A DNA stretch of 64,000 bases from assembly GCA_964419545.1 (NCBI GenBank), contig CAYQQU010000026.1, forward strand, positions 5,698 to 69,697, written 5' to 3'. Shown in pieces: positions 16,501-24,414 of this stretch (position 1 is its first letter; each line of letters opens with the position of its first letter). The notes beneath the pieces were generated by a model. That model did no database searches and was not told the origin of the DNA. It saw only the letters and a list, made by a program, of their open reading frames with translations. This stretch comes from CAYQQU01 sp964419545 (GTDB taxonomy: Bacteria > Bacteroidota > Bacteroidia > Chitinophagales > Saprospiraceae). The translations under genes were made by a program, and so were the position numbers.

Positions 16501-16992
16501 TTAAAACAAGCTCCCCTGCCGGGAGAAGCTCAGCGGGTTTTCCAATTCCAGCAGTTGGCGCTTCATATCCAGGCCGTAGAAATAGCCCTGTAAGTCGCCG
16601 GATTTGGCAATGCAACGGTGACAGGGAACAATGATGGCGATAGGATTGTGCCGGTTGGCCTGCCCGACCGCGCGGACGGCTTTGGGGTCGCCCAGGCGTT
16701 CGGCGATCTTGAGGTAAGTGGTGGTATGACCGTAAGGGATCTTTAGCAATTCCCGCCAAACGGCCTGATGAAAAGGCGGCGCCTCCCCGAAATCAAGCGG
16801 CACTTGAAATACCTTGCGCTCGCCGCGAAAGTAGGCTTTGACCTGCGCCACTGCTTCGCGCAGCACCGCCGGCACCGGCAGGTCGGGGCAGGAGGCCTTG
16901 CCCGTGAGTTGCAGCCCGCTGACGCCCAGCCGGCTGCCTTTCATTTCGAAACAACCGAAGGGCGATTCGATATAGGCCTTTTCAATCAGCAT
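16501..16992 (-). CDS. ogt: Methylated-DNA-protein cysteine methyltransferase
   Basis: The 163-residue protein contains the alkyl-acceptor motif IIVPCHR with active Cys124, preceded by the helix-turn-helix segment VWRELLKIPYGHTTTYLKIA and RAVGQANRHNP. It repairs O6-alkylguanine by moving the alkyl group to its own cysteine and is used once. The length matches Ogt; there is no Ada-type N-terminal domain. The usual GGY-GG of the family reads GYFYGL here. Confidence 0.95.
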   Translation of the reverse strand: MLIEKAYIESPFGCFEMKGSRLGVSGLQLTGKASCPDLPVPAVLREAVAQVKAYFRGERKVFQVPLDFGEAPPFHQAVWRELLKIPYGHTTTYLKIAERLGDPKAVRAVGQANRHNPIAIIVPCHRCIAKSGDLQGYFYGLDMKRQLLELENPLSFSRQGSLF

Positions 16993-17012
16993 AAAGCGGA
17001 AATTTATCTTTT

Positions 17013-17020
17013 CAAAAATA
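17013..17020 (-). promoter_or_regulatory. Candidate -7 element for ogt
   Basis: On the minus strand this is TATTTTTG, a full match to TAnnTTTG, 21 nt upstream of the ogt ATG, which would give a short leader of about 14 nt. No -33 element was recognised. Confidence 0.4.
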
Positions 17021-17050
17021 AGGAAATTTGTCTATTGCAGACAGATAAAA

Positions 17051-17464
17051 ATGGAAACGGTTTTGAAAATACTGCAACTCTACCTGGCGGCCTTCGTACT
17101 TTTCCTGATCATTGACCTGATCTGGCTGGGCGCCGTCGCCCGCAACTTATACCGCGATCAGCTGGGCCATTTGCTGGCGCCGCAGGTCAACTGGACCGCC
17201 GCCATCGTTTTTTACGCCCTCTTCGTCGGGGGGCTGGTCTATTTCGCGATTTGGCCGGGCCTGCAAGCCGAATCGGCGCGGCGTGCGCTGCTCAACGGCG
17301 CCCTGTACGGCCTGCTGACTTACGCCACCTACGAGCTGACTAACCTGGCGACCCTCCACCGCTGGCCGCTGGCCATCGTGCCCGTCGATATCCTGTGGGG
17401 AGCGGCGCTGGGCGCATCCGTCAGCTGGCTCACTGCGAAGCTGTTTCTCGCCTGGGGCGGATAA
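17051..17464 (+). CDS. DUF2177-family small membrane protein
   Basis: The 137-residue protein has four hydrophobic segments and the DUF2177 pattern: LIIDLIWLGAVARNLYRDQLGHLL near the start, YALFVGGLVYFAIWP, then LLNGALYGLLTYATYELTNLATLHRWPL and WGAALGASVSWLTA. It is an inner-membrane protein of unknown function. It is divergent from ogt, with 58 nt between the starts. Confidence 0.9.
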   Translation: METVLKILQLYLAAFVLFLIIDLIWLGAVARNLYRDQLGHLLAPQVNWTAAIVFYALFVGGLVYFAIWPGLQAESARRALLNGALYGLLTYATYELTNLATLHRWPLAIVPVDILWGAALGASVSWLTAKLFLAWGG

Positions 17465-17616
17465 TAAACGGGAAATGGATGGTCGATCTTTATCAAAGAG
17501 GCGGGGCTTCAGGCTTCCTCGCCATCCTGCCCGTTATTCAGATTTTTCTATATTTGTCAGGAAAACATTGTGTTGTTGGCCGTATTCCGGTCTTTTTCCC
17601 GCAAAAAGCAGCAAGC

Positions 17617-18186
17617 ATGCTAAACCCTATCGAGAAAACGGGCCTTTACTGCAGTTTCATCGCCTTTTTCCTCTTTCTCTTTCCCGTAGCGCCGGCCACC
17701 CCCGCCGGCGCGGAAGGCGGTCCATTATCTCCGCGCGTGGAGCGTTATTTGCGTCAGTACAAATACCTCGCGGTGGGGCTGCACCAGCGTACAGGTATTC
17801 CCGTCACCGTTATTTTGGCGGTCGCCGGCCTGGAAAGCCAGTGGGGCACCAGCGAGATCGCCGTCGGGGGCAATAACCACTTCGGGATCAAAAACATCGA
17901 CTGGGCCGGACCGGTGTATTGCAAAAATACCACGGAGTATTTCTCCACCACCGGCAATGTGCTCACCCGGGCCTGCTTTCGCAAATACCCGCTCATCGCC
18001 GACAGCTATGCCGATTTCGGGCGGTTCCTGCTCACGCGCGATCGCTACCGGTCGTGCTTTCGCTATCCGGACTGGGATTACGTAGGCTGGGCGATAGGGC
18101 TGCAGCAGGGGGGATACGCGACCGACCCCCTCTACGCGGAAAAGCTCGTCGGGCTGATCGAGCGCTACCGGCTATACGAGATGTAG
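17617..18186 (+). CDS. Secreted glucosaminidase-domain peptidoglycan hydrolase
   Basis: The 189-residue product has a signal peptide (LYCSFIAFFLFLFPVAPATPAGA) and one GH73/FlgJ-type glucosaminidase domain: TGIPVTVILAVAGLESQWGT with the candidate catalytic Glu in GLESQWG, then NNHFGIKN and a C-terminal AEKLVGLIERYRLYEM. It should cleave N-acetylglucosaminyl bonds in peptidoglycan. The reading frame is open further upstream into the DUF2177 gene, but the ATG at 17617 is the one that yields a signal peptide. Confidence 0.88.
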   Translation: MLNPIEKTGLYCSFIAFFLFLFPVAPATPAGAEGGPLSPRVERYLRQYKYLAVGLHQRTGIPVTVILAVAGLESQWGTSEIAVGGNNHFGIKNIDWAGPVYCKNTTEYFSTTGNVLTRACFRKYPLIADSYADFGRFLLTRDRYRSCFRYPDWDYVGWAIGLQQGGYATDPLYAEKLVGLIERYRLYEM

Positions 18187-18191
18187 GGCGA

Positions 18192-18225
18192 TGACAAAAG
18201 TCACTTTCCGATCTGATAAAAGTCA
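18192..18225. promoter_or_regulatory. Two FNR/CRP-like boxes upstream of the MITE
   Basis: TGACAAAAGTCA (18192-18203) is a perfect TGAC-N4-GTCA inverted repeat, and TGATAAAAGTCA follows at 18214-18225. This is the half-site layout of FNR/FixK-type regulators. A very similar box followed by the same AGCC-GGCTG context occurs at 24541. The MITE at 18274 separates these boxes from the small membrane gene at 18414. Confidence 0.45.
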
Positions 18226-18273
18226 ATCAGCCTGGCTGGATAAAGATTTTAACTTACGACTCCGTAAACTTAA

Positions 18274-18396
18274 TGGTGTGTAACAAAAATTTTTGCTGAT
18301 CCTTTCTTGAAAGGAAACGCTTTTAATTACTGAAAATCAACTTTTTAAATTGAGCACTCAGCAAAAATTTTTACAAGGAACTTGTGTTACACACCA
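18274..18396. mobile_element. MITE copy 2, 123 bp
   Basis: Identical to the copy at 15030-15152 and in the same orientation. It is flanked by the 5-bp direct repeat CTTAA (18269-18273 and 18397-18401), different from the first copy's CTAAG, which shows two independent insertions or a composite unit. Its right end lies 17 nt upstream of the next ATG. Confidence 0.92.
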
Positions 18397-18413
18397 CTTA
18401 AAATTGCAGTATC

Positions 18414-18617
18414 ATGTATCTAGTCAACTGGTTCCAGGCCAACCTGCTGATGATCTTCACGGTTCTCGTACTGTTTGGCATTCCTATCGTCGCCGGTATC
18501 ATTGCCTTCAGCAAACACAAAGGCGCCAGCGCCGATATCGAGAAATACCGGCAGGAACACCCCGAGATCGAATCGTCCGCTTCCGAGGAAGAACCCGCCG
18601 AATCCCAGGCTCAATAG
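18414..18617 (+). CDS. Small single-pass membrane protein
   Basis: This 67-residue frame has a membrane helix at about residues 10-32 (LLMIFTVLVLFGIPIVAGII) and a charged, acidic tail (IEKYRQEHPEIESSASEEE). No family was recognised. Codon use resembles its neighbours and the frame has no better competitor. The MITE is inserted immediately upstream, so its native promoter has been displaced or replaced. Confidence 0.6.
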   Translation: MYLVNWFQANLLMIFTVLVLFGIPIVAGIIAFSKHKGASADIEKYRQEHPEIESSASEEEPAESQAQ

Positions 18618-18929
18618 CCGCTTTTTTTCAGTCGCGCCCCCTTGGTTCGCCTGCGTCGAGGGGGCCTCGCAGCAAGCCTTGCTTGCCTTCCGGCGTAGTA
18701 CGCCTCCTGCCATGATCGTCGACGCCGGCGTTCATTCCGCGGCTGGATTTCCGGGCCGGGGAACTTTTTTATTTTCTCCGTTGTTTTATTAGTTGAGCGA
18801 CAATAGTTAAGGGCGAAATCCCTTCTGTACGACCATTCCAGCTTTTTTGTTGGTGCTGTTACGTGTACAGCGCATGCTCTGATCTCTCCGCGAAGGAGAA
18901 GCGACATTTTTTCACTTAAACTTTATGAT
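18618..18929. other. 312-nt gap before the rpsU operon
   Basis: No gene is supported. A stem formed by GCCCCCTTGG and CGAGGGGGC (about 18638-18669) lies just after the small membrane gene and may be a terminator, but lacks a clean U-tract. A second small stem (CTCTCC/GGAGAAG) lies near 18890. Confidence 0.5.
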
Positions 18930-19313
18930 ATGGAAGAAGGAATATTGACTCCTGAGAAGGAGCCGGATCTGATTCGCAACGCTATCGAACAATATATTAC
19001 CCCGCGTGGCTACAAAGACGTGCGGGCCAATATCGAAGACTTTGAAACGCCTTCTCATCTGAAAAGTCATCAGAAGAAGCGGACTTTCATCCCGGATATC
19101 ACCGGATTGATGAACGGGCGCAAGAACTATTTTGAAATTTCCGTAAAAACGGACAAAGTGCGCCAGATGGTTACCAAATGGCAGTTGCTGAGCAAAGTCG
19201 CCCAGCTGAAACAGGGTAAACTGGTGCTGTTGGTGCCCAGCGGCAACCTGGCTTTTACCAAAAGACTGCTGAAAAAGTATCCCATTGAGGCGCAAGTCGT
19301 CAAACTATCCTAA
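18930..19313 (+). CDS. Unknown protein with possible PD-(D/E)XK nuclease-like core
   Basis: The 127-residue protein is not assigned to a named family. The segment FIPDITGLMNGRKNYFEISV followed by KTDK has the layout of PD-(D/E)XK nucleases (PD, then a strand with acidic and Lys residues), and helices follow. The usual E-x-K reads S-V-K after FEI, so activity is doubtful. It is directly upstream of rpsU with a 38-nt gap and probably co-transcribed. Confidence 0.6.
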   Translation: MEEGILTPEKEPDLIRNAIEQYITPRGYKDVRANIEDFETPSHLKSHQKKRTFIPDITGLMNGRKNYFEISVKTDKVRQMVTKWQLLSKVAQLKQGKLVLLVPSGNLAFTKRLLKKYPIEAQVVKLS

Positions 19314-19351
19314 CGAAACCACGCTAATTTTTTTTAATCAAAAACCAATCT

Positions 19352-19546
19352 ATGCTGATTATTGAAGTAAAGAACAACGAAAGTATCGACAAGGCGCTGC
19401 GCCGGTACAAAAGAAAGTATCGCGACGCCAAGATCCTGCGGGAAATCCGCAACCGCAAGCACTTTACCAAACCTTCCGTCGAACGCCGGAACGAACTGCT
19501 GAAAGCAGTGTATAAAGAACAGAAAAAACAGGAATCCGAAAGTTGA
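19352..19546 (+). CDS. rpsU: 30S ribosomal protein S21
   Basis: The 64-residue basic protein matches bS21: start MLIIEVKNNESIDKALRRYK, middle KREIRN-type segment (ILREIRNRKHFTKPSVERR) and a Lys-rich tail. It binds the 30S platform near the anti-Shine-Dalgarno region. The start is preceded by an A-rich leader (CAAAAACCAATCT). Confidence 0.96.
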   Translation: MLIIEVKNNESIDKALRRYKRKYRDAKILREIRNRKHFTKPSVERRNELLKAVYKEQKKQESES

Positions 19547-19642
19547 TCCCATTTCCGGATTCGAGAAGAGGGCTTGCAACCGGGCAGCATCTATCTTCTG
19601 CTCGGGGCCTCCCCTCTTATTGATATCCCGTCAAACCCTTCC

Positions 19643-20056
19643 CTACCAGTAACCTCCGTTGGAATGTTCCCATTCCCGGAATCCTTCCAGTTCTTCATCC
19701 TCCACCATTCCTTCCCGGATAAAACGGGGCTTCATCTCCCGAAAAGTCTCGTACCGCACCGGCATGTGCGACAGGCCCGGAAAAAAGCCCTCGGCCAGCG
19801 CTTCCAATATGCCGCCGTAGGCAACGGTTTCAGCGCCCTGCAGCGCAAAGCCCAGCTTCAGCTCACTCGGTTCGATCGTCAGCGGTCGCTCCTCGTAGAT
19901 GTTGGTGTAGACCCGCAAATGCACCCCCACCGCATCGACGACGAGCACCTTGGCGACTTTCAAACCTTTGTTGCCGTAGTAGAGGGAAAAATAATCACCC
20001 GGCCGGGGATGGCGGCGGCCGGATTTTTTCAGAAAACGCGTAAGTAAGTTGTTCAT
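19643..20056 (-). CDS. Conserved-looking cytosolic protein of unknown function
   Basis: The 137-residue protein has no signal or membrane segment. It begins with a basic helix, then a beta-rich stretch (GDYFSLYYGNKGLKVAKVLVV, GVHLRVYTNIYEERP) that could be an SH3-like or small barrel domain, and ends in an acidic segment. I do not recognise the family. It converges with rpsU. Confidence 0.6.
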   Translation of the reverse strand: MNNLLTRFLKKSGRRHPRPGDYFSLYYGNKGLKVAKVLVVDAVGVHLRVYTNIYEERPLTIEPSELKLGFALQGAETVAYGGILEALAEGFFPGLSHMPVRYETFREMKPRFIREGMVEDEELEGFREWEHSNGGYW

Positions 20057-20144
20057 AAAGGGATTATGTTGATAAACGATTTTGTCTTATCCAATTTAAG
20101 AGTTAAAACGGTCTAAAAGTTCCAAAAAGTGTCCGTTTTATACC

Positions 20145-20182
20145 CAAAATAAAAAAGTCCCGCCGCGCAAGCACGACGGGAC
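20145..20182 (-). terminator. Rho-independent terminator after the CWC/DUF5522 gene
   Basis: GTCCCGCCG (20157-20165) pairs with CGACGGGAC (20174-20182) around a short loop. On the minus strand the stem is followed by TTTTTTATTTT. It ends minus-strand transcription coming from the gene at 20332-20694. Confidence 0.75.
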
Positions 20183-20331
20183 CGAACACAAATCATAATC
20201 TCATGAAAGTTGACCTAACCTAATAACGTCTTGAGGGACGAAAAAAATTCCCACAAAGGGCTTGAATTCCTTCATTACGAGAACTTTAAGACTTTTTTAA
20301 CACGGTTTTGCCGTAATTGGTCGCCCCGCCG

Positions 20332-20694
20332 TCATTTTTCATAGCCATAGGCGCAATGGCGGCATCCGCTGCCGCAGCAATAACCCCGAAGGACGTGGTA
20401 GAACTCGGTGAAAACCCAACGCCCGTTCTCCCGGTAGTAATGTATGCCTTCCTGCAGCATCTCCGGGCGGGTGGGAAAAGGATGCCGTTGCGCCCGGCTC
20501 ACCAGCCGGTTAATTTCCGCCAGGCAGTTTTTACACAAACAGTCGTAATGAGTTTTGGAAAGAAATTCGTCTGCTGCTTCGCTCAGCTGTACTTCCGAGC
20601 ACTGGCAGCGCAGCACATCGCCTACCCGGCACTCAAAACCGGCGCCGCAACGGGGGCAATTTTTTCGCTCGTGTTTGCTTTTTATCGAGGTCAT
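20332..20694 (-). CDS. Cysteine-rich CWC plus DUF5522 protein
   Basis: The 120-residue protein joins two small cysteine-rich modules. Residues about 10-50 fit the CWC family (KNCPRCGAGFECRVGD and CQC), and residues about 80-120 fit DUF5522 (HYYRENGRWVFTEFYHVLRG followed by CCGSGCRHCAYGY). With eleven or more Cys it probably binds metal. Its function is not known. Confidence 0.85.
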   Translation of the reverse strand: MTSIKSKHERKNCPRCGAGFECRVGDVLRCQCSEVQLSEAADEFLSKTHYDCLCKNCLAEINRLVSRAQRHPFPTRPEMLQEGIHYYRENGRWVFTEFYHVLRGYCCGSGCRHCAYGYEK

Positions 20695-20854
20695 CGGGTG
20701 CGTTCTTCTTTTTCGGTTCGGCTACGAAAACAGCTTTTTGTACTTTTGATGCGGGATGCGCCGGACCGGTAAGCGCACTTTGATCCGCCAAAAGCTGATC
20801 TTTTATAAACCGGCGAATGGCGTCGCCGGTTCAGTTATTGCAAATCGACACCTC

Positions 20855-22171
20855 ATGACTTTACTCCAACTCAGCTGGAAAAACATCACCTTTAAACCGT
20901 TGAACACGGGCCTGAGCATCATCCTCCTGGCCCTGGGCATCGGTTTGATCTCCCTCTTGCTGCTGTTGCAAAAACAACTGCAGGATAACTTCGAGCGCAA
21001 CCTGGCGGGCGTCGACCTGGTGATCGGCGCCAAGGGAAGCCCTCTCCAGCTTATTCTGAGCAGTATGTACCACATCGACGCCCCTACCGGCAATGTGACG
21101 CTCGGCGAGGTGCGTCCTTTCCTGCGACCCGGTCATCCGCTTATCGAGCAGGCTGTTCCGTTGTCGATGGGCGACAGCTACCGGGGATATCGCATCGTGG
21201 GCGCCGTGCCGGACATGCTCGCGTGGTACGGCGGGGCCATAGGGCAGGGAAAGATTTGGGAAGACAATTTCGAGGCTACCGTCGGCGCCGGCGCAGCCCG
21301 TGAGCTCGGCCTGGCGATCGGGGATCAGTTTAAGAGCTCCCACGGCCTGATGGACGAAGAGGATATGGACTTCGACCACGACGAGTCTTTCGAAGTGGTG
21401 GGTATCCTCGAACCTACCGGTACGGTACTCGATCAGCTGATTCTCACTACGCCTCAGAGTTTCTGGCTGGTGCACGACCACGAAGAGGACGATGCGGAAG
21501 ATCATGAGGAGGAAGCCCATGATCATGATCATGAGGAAGGCGAGCAGGATCATGATCACGCGGAGCACGAGCACGATCATGCCGAAGAGGAGGAGAAAAG
21601 CTTGCTGGCCGCCGACGACGACCGGGAAATAACGGCTTTGCTGGTGCGCTTTAAAAGCCGGACCAACTTTCAGGCGTTGAATATGCAGCGAGCCATCAAC
21701 GAAAACACCGATTTGCAGGCTGCTACCCCGGCCATCGAGATCAACCGCCTTTTTAGTTTGTTAAGCGTAGGCGAACAGGTGCTGCGGGCGTTGGCGGTAG
21801 TGATCATCATCGTGTCCGGGCTCAGCATTTTCATTTCGCTGTTCTCTTCCTTGCGCGAACGGCGCTACGAGCTGGCGCTGATGCGAGTGATGGGAGCGAG
21901 CCGGAGCCGCCTTTTTTTCCTCATCGTTCTGGAAGGATTGCTGCTGGCCGCTATCGGCGGCGCCCTGGGACTGCTGTTGAGCCACGGCAGTATGCAACTC
22001 GTGGCGGGCTTTATGGAAGAAGCGTACCGCTATCGCTTTTCTCCCTGGCAGTTTTTACCTGCCGAAGGATGGCTGCTGGCCGGTGCGCTCCTGCTCGGTT
22101 TCATAGCCGCAGCCCTGCCGGCCGTGCAGGCCTCGGGCACGGATATCTCCGAGACGCTGGCGCGGGGGTGA
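20855..22171 (+). CDS. FtsX-type ABC permease with His-rich periplasmic loop
   Basis: The 438-residue protein has an N-terminal membrane helix (LSIILLALGIGLISLLLLL), a large periplasmic domain, and three C-terminal helices in the FtsX/MacB arrangement (ALAVVIIIVSGLSIFISLF; FLIVLEGLLLAAIGGALGLL; LLAGALLLGFIAAALPAVQA). Residues about 206-248 are a run rich in His, Asp and Glu (HDHDHEEGEQDHDHAEHEHD) that could bind divalent metal. No ATPase gene is adjacent. The ATG at 20855 is preferred over 20756 because it places the first helix correctly. A relative of Zn-linked permeases is possible but unproven. Confidence 0.85.
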   Translation: MTLLQLSWKNITFKPLNTGLSIILLALGIGLISLLLLLQKQLQDNFERNLAGVDLVIGAKGSPLQLILSSMYHIDAPTGNVTLGEVRPFLRPGHPLIEQAVPLSMGDSYRGYRIVGAVPDMLAWYGGAIGQGKIWEDNFEATVGAGAARELGLAIGDQFKSSHGLMDEEDMDFDHDESFEVVGILEPTGTVLDQLILTTPQSFWLVHDHEEDDAEDHEEEAHDHDHEEGEQDHDHAEHEHDHAEEEEKSLLAADDDREITALLVRFKSRTNFQALNMQRAINENTDLQAATPAIEINRLFSLLSVGEQVLRALAVVIIIVSGLSIFISLFSSLRERRYELALMRVMGASRSRLFFLIVLEGLLLAAIGGALGLLLSHGSMQLVAGFMEEAYRYRFSPWQFLPAEGWLLAGALLLGFIAAALPAVQASGTDISETLARG

Positions 22172-22264
22172 AATTTCTGACAGCGGCCCTGAAAAAACGA
22201 CGAACCTATTCGGTCCTTATTCCTTTTTAAATGTCATAAACATCTCTAAGTCAACCCTGAGCAA

Positions 22265-22319
22265 TTACCCGGATGATTCATGGCTTCGCGTTAGGTTGAT
22301 CCGTGAATGATCCGGGTAA
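22265..22319. repeat. CCGG palindromic element, copy C
   Basis: TTACCCGGATGATTCATGG pairs with CCGTGAATGATCCGGGTAA around a loop with CTTCGCGTTAGGTTGAT. It sits between two convergent genes, 16 nt from the phoD stop. Its right interior resembles the ATAGAT-AATCC segment of the longer copies. Confidence 0.8.
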
Positions 22320-22335
22320 ATGTTCAGGGTCGATG

Positions 22336-24390
22336 CTATTTAGTCCGTACAACTTTGGCCGTCATTTGCTGGGCGCCGGCCTGGATGCGGTAGAAATAGG
22401 TCCCTTCCGGCAAGTCCTGCGCATCGAGTTGCAGGTTGAACACGCCGGGCAGCAGTTCGCGGTCGATCAGGTTGCGCACCATTCGGCCGTTGGCGTCGTA
22501 GAGGTCGATGCGAAGGTCGGTCGATTCCGTAAGCGAGTAATGCAGGGTGGTGCGATCGCTGAACGGGTTCGGGTACAGCCCCAGCAAAGCGAATACGCGG
22601 CCGTTTTCCAGTGCTTCGGTGCTGTTGGCCAGTGGCGGGTCGTTGGGGGCGGGAGTATCCTGCACCTCTTTGCCGGCGCTGGGCGCCGCCGCTTCGTTGA
22701 GGTAATTCTCGCCGTCTCTGCTATACCAGCCGCTGGAGAACGATTCGTTATCGACAATGGCGTCGATGGGGGAAAAGAAGAAATCCGCCTGAGCACTGTC
22801 AGCTTTGACATCGATGATGAAATAACCGTGCTGGACAAGGTCGGTAAATCGCATATGCGGATTGGGGTTACCGAGGTTGAAGCCCATTTCTACGATGGGC
22901 TGATTGATAGTGGCCTGGAAAAACAGCGCCAGATCGAGGGTTACATTCTCATCAAAATTGGCGGAAGTGATACTTGGTGTGGCGAACTCCACGAAAGCCG
23001 CGCCCTCTCCCGTCTCGACATTGTAAGCCGGATTGGGGGAGTACAACGGAATGTTGCCCACGCCCGGGATGGGAATAAAAGCGATGGAAGCCGGCGCGTC
23101 GATCACGTCAAATGCGAAAGAGCTGTGGAAGTCGCCGGTCAGCACCACCACGTTGTCGATCTCGTTCTCGCTGACGAAGTTGATGATCTCCGATCGTTCG
23201 GCGGGGTATCCGTCCCAGATGTCGAGAAAGAAGCTTTCAAACTGCTGGTAAGAGGTATCCGGCGTGGCTAGGCTGGCCCAGCCGACGTTCAGTTCGGAAA
23301 AAATGACCTGTTGGCCGATCAGTTTCCATTTAGCAGTAGAGTTGGCGAGTTGATCGAGGAACCAGGCTTTTTGTTCGGCTCCGAGGATGGTGCGGTCGGG
23401 ATCGGTGAGGGCAGGATCTTCGACGTCGTTCAGTTGTTGTTCGCGGCCTTCGAGGCGGGTGTCCAGCATGATCAGGTCGAGCAGGTCGCCGTAGCTGATT
23501 TTGCGGTAAACGCTTTGGTCTTCTGTATCGCGAATGGGCAGCCATTCGAAATAGGCCTGTTTGGCGGCCGCTTTGCGTTCTTCCCAATCGCCTTCCGTTT
23601 CCGGGTTGTGGGCCTGGGCGCCGTCGATATACGCGTCGTTGGCGCTTTCGTGGTCATCCCAAATCGTGATGAAGGGATGCTGCTGGTGTACCCGGGCCAG
23701 CGCGGTGTCGAGCCGGTAGGTAGAGTAACGGGCGCGGTAATCTTCGAGCGAAAGCAGTTCCGTTTCCGGATCGAGGGGGCGCAAATCGAAGAGGTCCTCA
23801 TCGCCGTAACTGCCGTCGGGATTTTCGTAAATGTAATCCCCGAGGTGAATGACGGCATCCAGATCGGTGCGCTCTGACAGCCTTTTATACGCATTAAAAT
23901 AGCCGGCCTGGAAGTTGCTGCAGGAAACCACCCCGAATTTCAGGTGATCGGCCTGATCTCCGGCAGGCGTCGTTTTGGTTTTGCCCGTCAGCGAGTTGGT
24001 ACCCATTGCCGAGAACCCGTAGTAGTAAGTCGTACCGGCGGTCAGACCCGCGACGTCGACCTTGACGGTGTAATCGCGTTCGGGGCCGGTGGTGAAGTTT
24101 CCGGACTGCACCACGTTTTCCAGCAAGGGATCGGTAGCCACCTGCCAGCTCACTTCGACGGGTTCGCCGTTCATTTCTTCCGGCGTTACCCGTGTCCAGA
24201 TAATAACCCGGTCGGTGAGCGGATCACCGGAAGCGACGCCGTGGTAAAAGGGCGCCCAATCAGGATTGAAAGACATCGGGTCGGTCCGTCCCGTTACGCG
24301 GTCGCTGTGAAAAAGTTCCACGCCGTCGGTTTGGGCCGCCAGCCAGGTGTTCAGGCCCAGGAGAAGGAGTAATACGCCAATTCTGTTCAT
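22336..24390 (-). CDS. phoD: PhoD-type alkaline phosphatase with T9SS sorting domain
   Basis: The approximately 684-residue protein has a signal peptide, an N-terminal PhoD beta-sandwich (about 25-130, FYHGVASGDPLTDRVIIWTR) and a metallophosphatase domain with SCSNFQAGYFNAY, HLGDYIYE, WDDHESANDAY, LIMLDTRLEGR and LTGDFHSSFAFDV. The last 80 residues (LLGLYPNPFSDRTTLHYSL onward) are a type A T9SS sorting domain, so it is delivered to the cell surface. The family hydrolyses phosphomonoesters or diesters. A start 24 nt upstream is possible but the MNRIGVLLLLL start gives the signal peptide. Confidence 0.92.
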   Translation of the reverse strand: MNRIGVLLLLLGLNTWLAAQTDGVELFHSDRVTGRTDPMSFNPDWAPFYHGVASGDPLTDRVIIWTRVTPEEMNGEPVEVSWQVATDPLLENVVQSGNFTTGPERDYTVKVDVAGLTAGTTYYYGFSAMGTNSLTGKTKTTPAGDQADHLKFGVVSCSNFQAGYFNAYKRLSERTDLDAVIHLGDYIYENPDGSYGDEDLFDLRPLDPETELLSLEDYRARYSTYRLDTALARVHQQHPFITIWDDHESANDAYIDGAQAHNPETEGDWEERKAAAKQAYFEWLPIRDTEDQSVYRKISYGDLLDLIMLDTRLEGREQQLNDVEDPALTDPDRTILGAEQKAWFLDQLANSTAKWKLIGQQVIFSELNVGWASLATPDTSYQQFESFFLDIWDGYPAERSEIINFVSENEIDNVVVLTGDFHSSFAFDVIDAPASIAFIPIPGVGNIPLYSPNPAYNVETGEGAAFVEFATPSITSANFDENVTLDLALFFQATINQPIVEMGFNLGNPNPHMRFTDLVQHGYFIIDVKADSAQADFFFSPIDAIVDNESFSSGWYSRDGENYLNEAAAPSAGKEVQDTPAPNDPPLANSTEALENGRVFALLGLYPNPFSDRTTLHYSLTESTDLRIDLYDANGRMVRNLIDRELLPGVFNLQLDAQDLPEGTYFYRIQAGAQQMTAKVVRTK

Positions 24391-24414
24391 GTGTAATGAT
24401 TTTGTGAACGCCAA

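Noticed and set aside
17395..18186. Longer glucosaminidase starting inside the DUF2177 gene
   Set aside because: The extra N-terminal part would be non-homologous and would hide the signal peptide that begins at 17617.
18930..19313. Firm annotation as an active nuclease
   Set aside because: The catalytic E-x-K is not intact by eye (S-V-K), so only a possible fold resemblance is stated.
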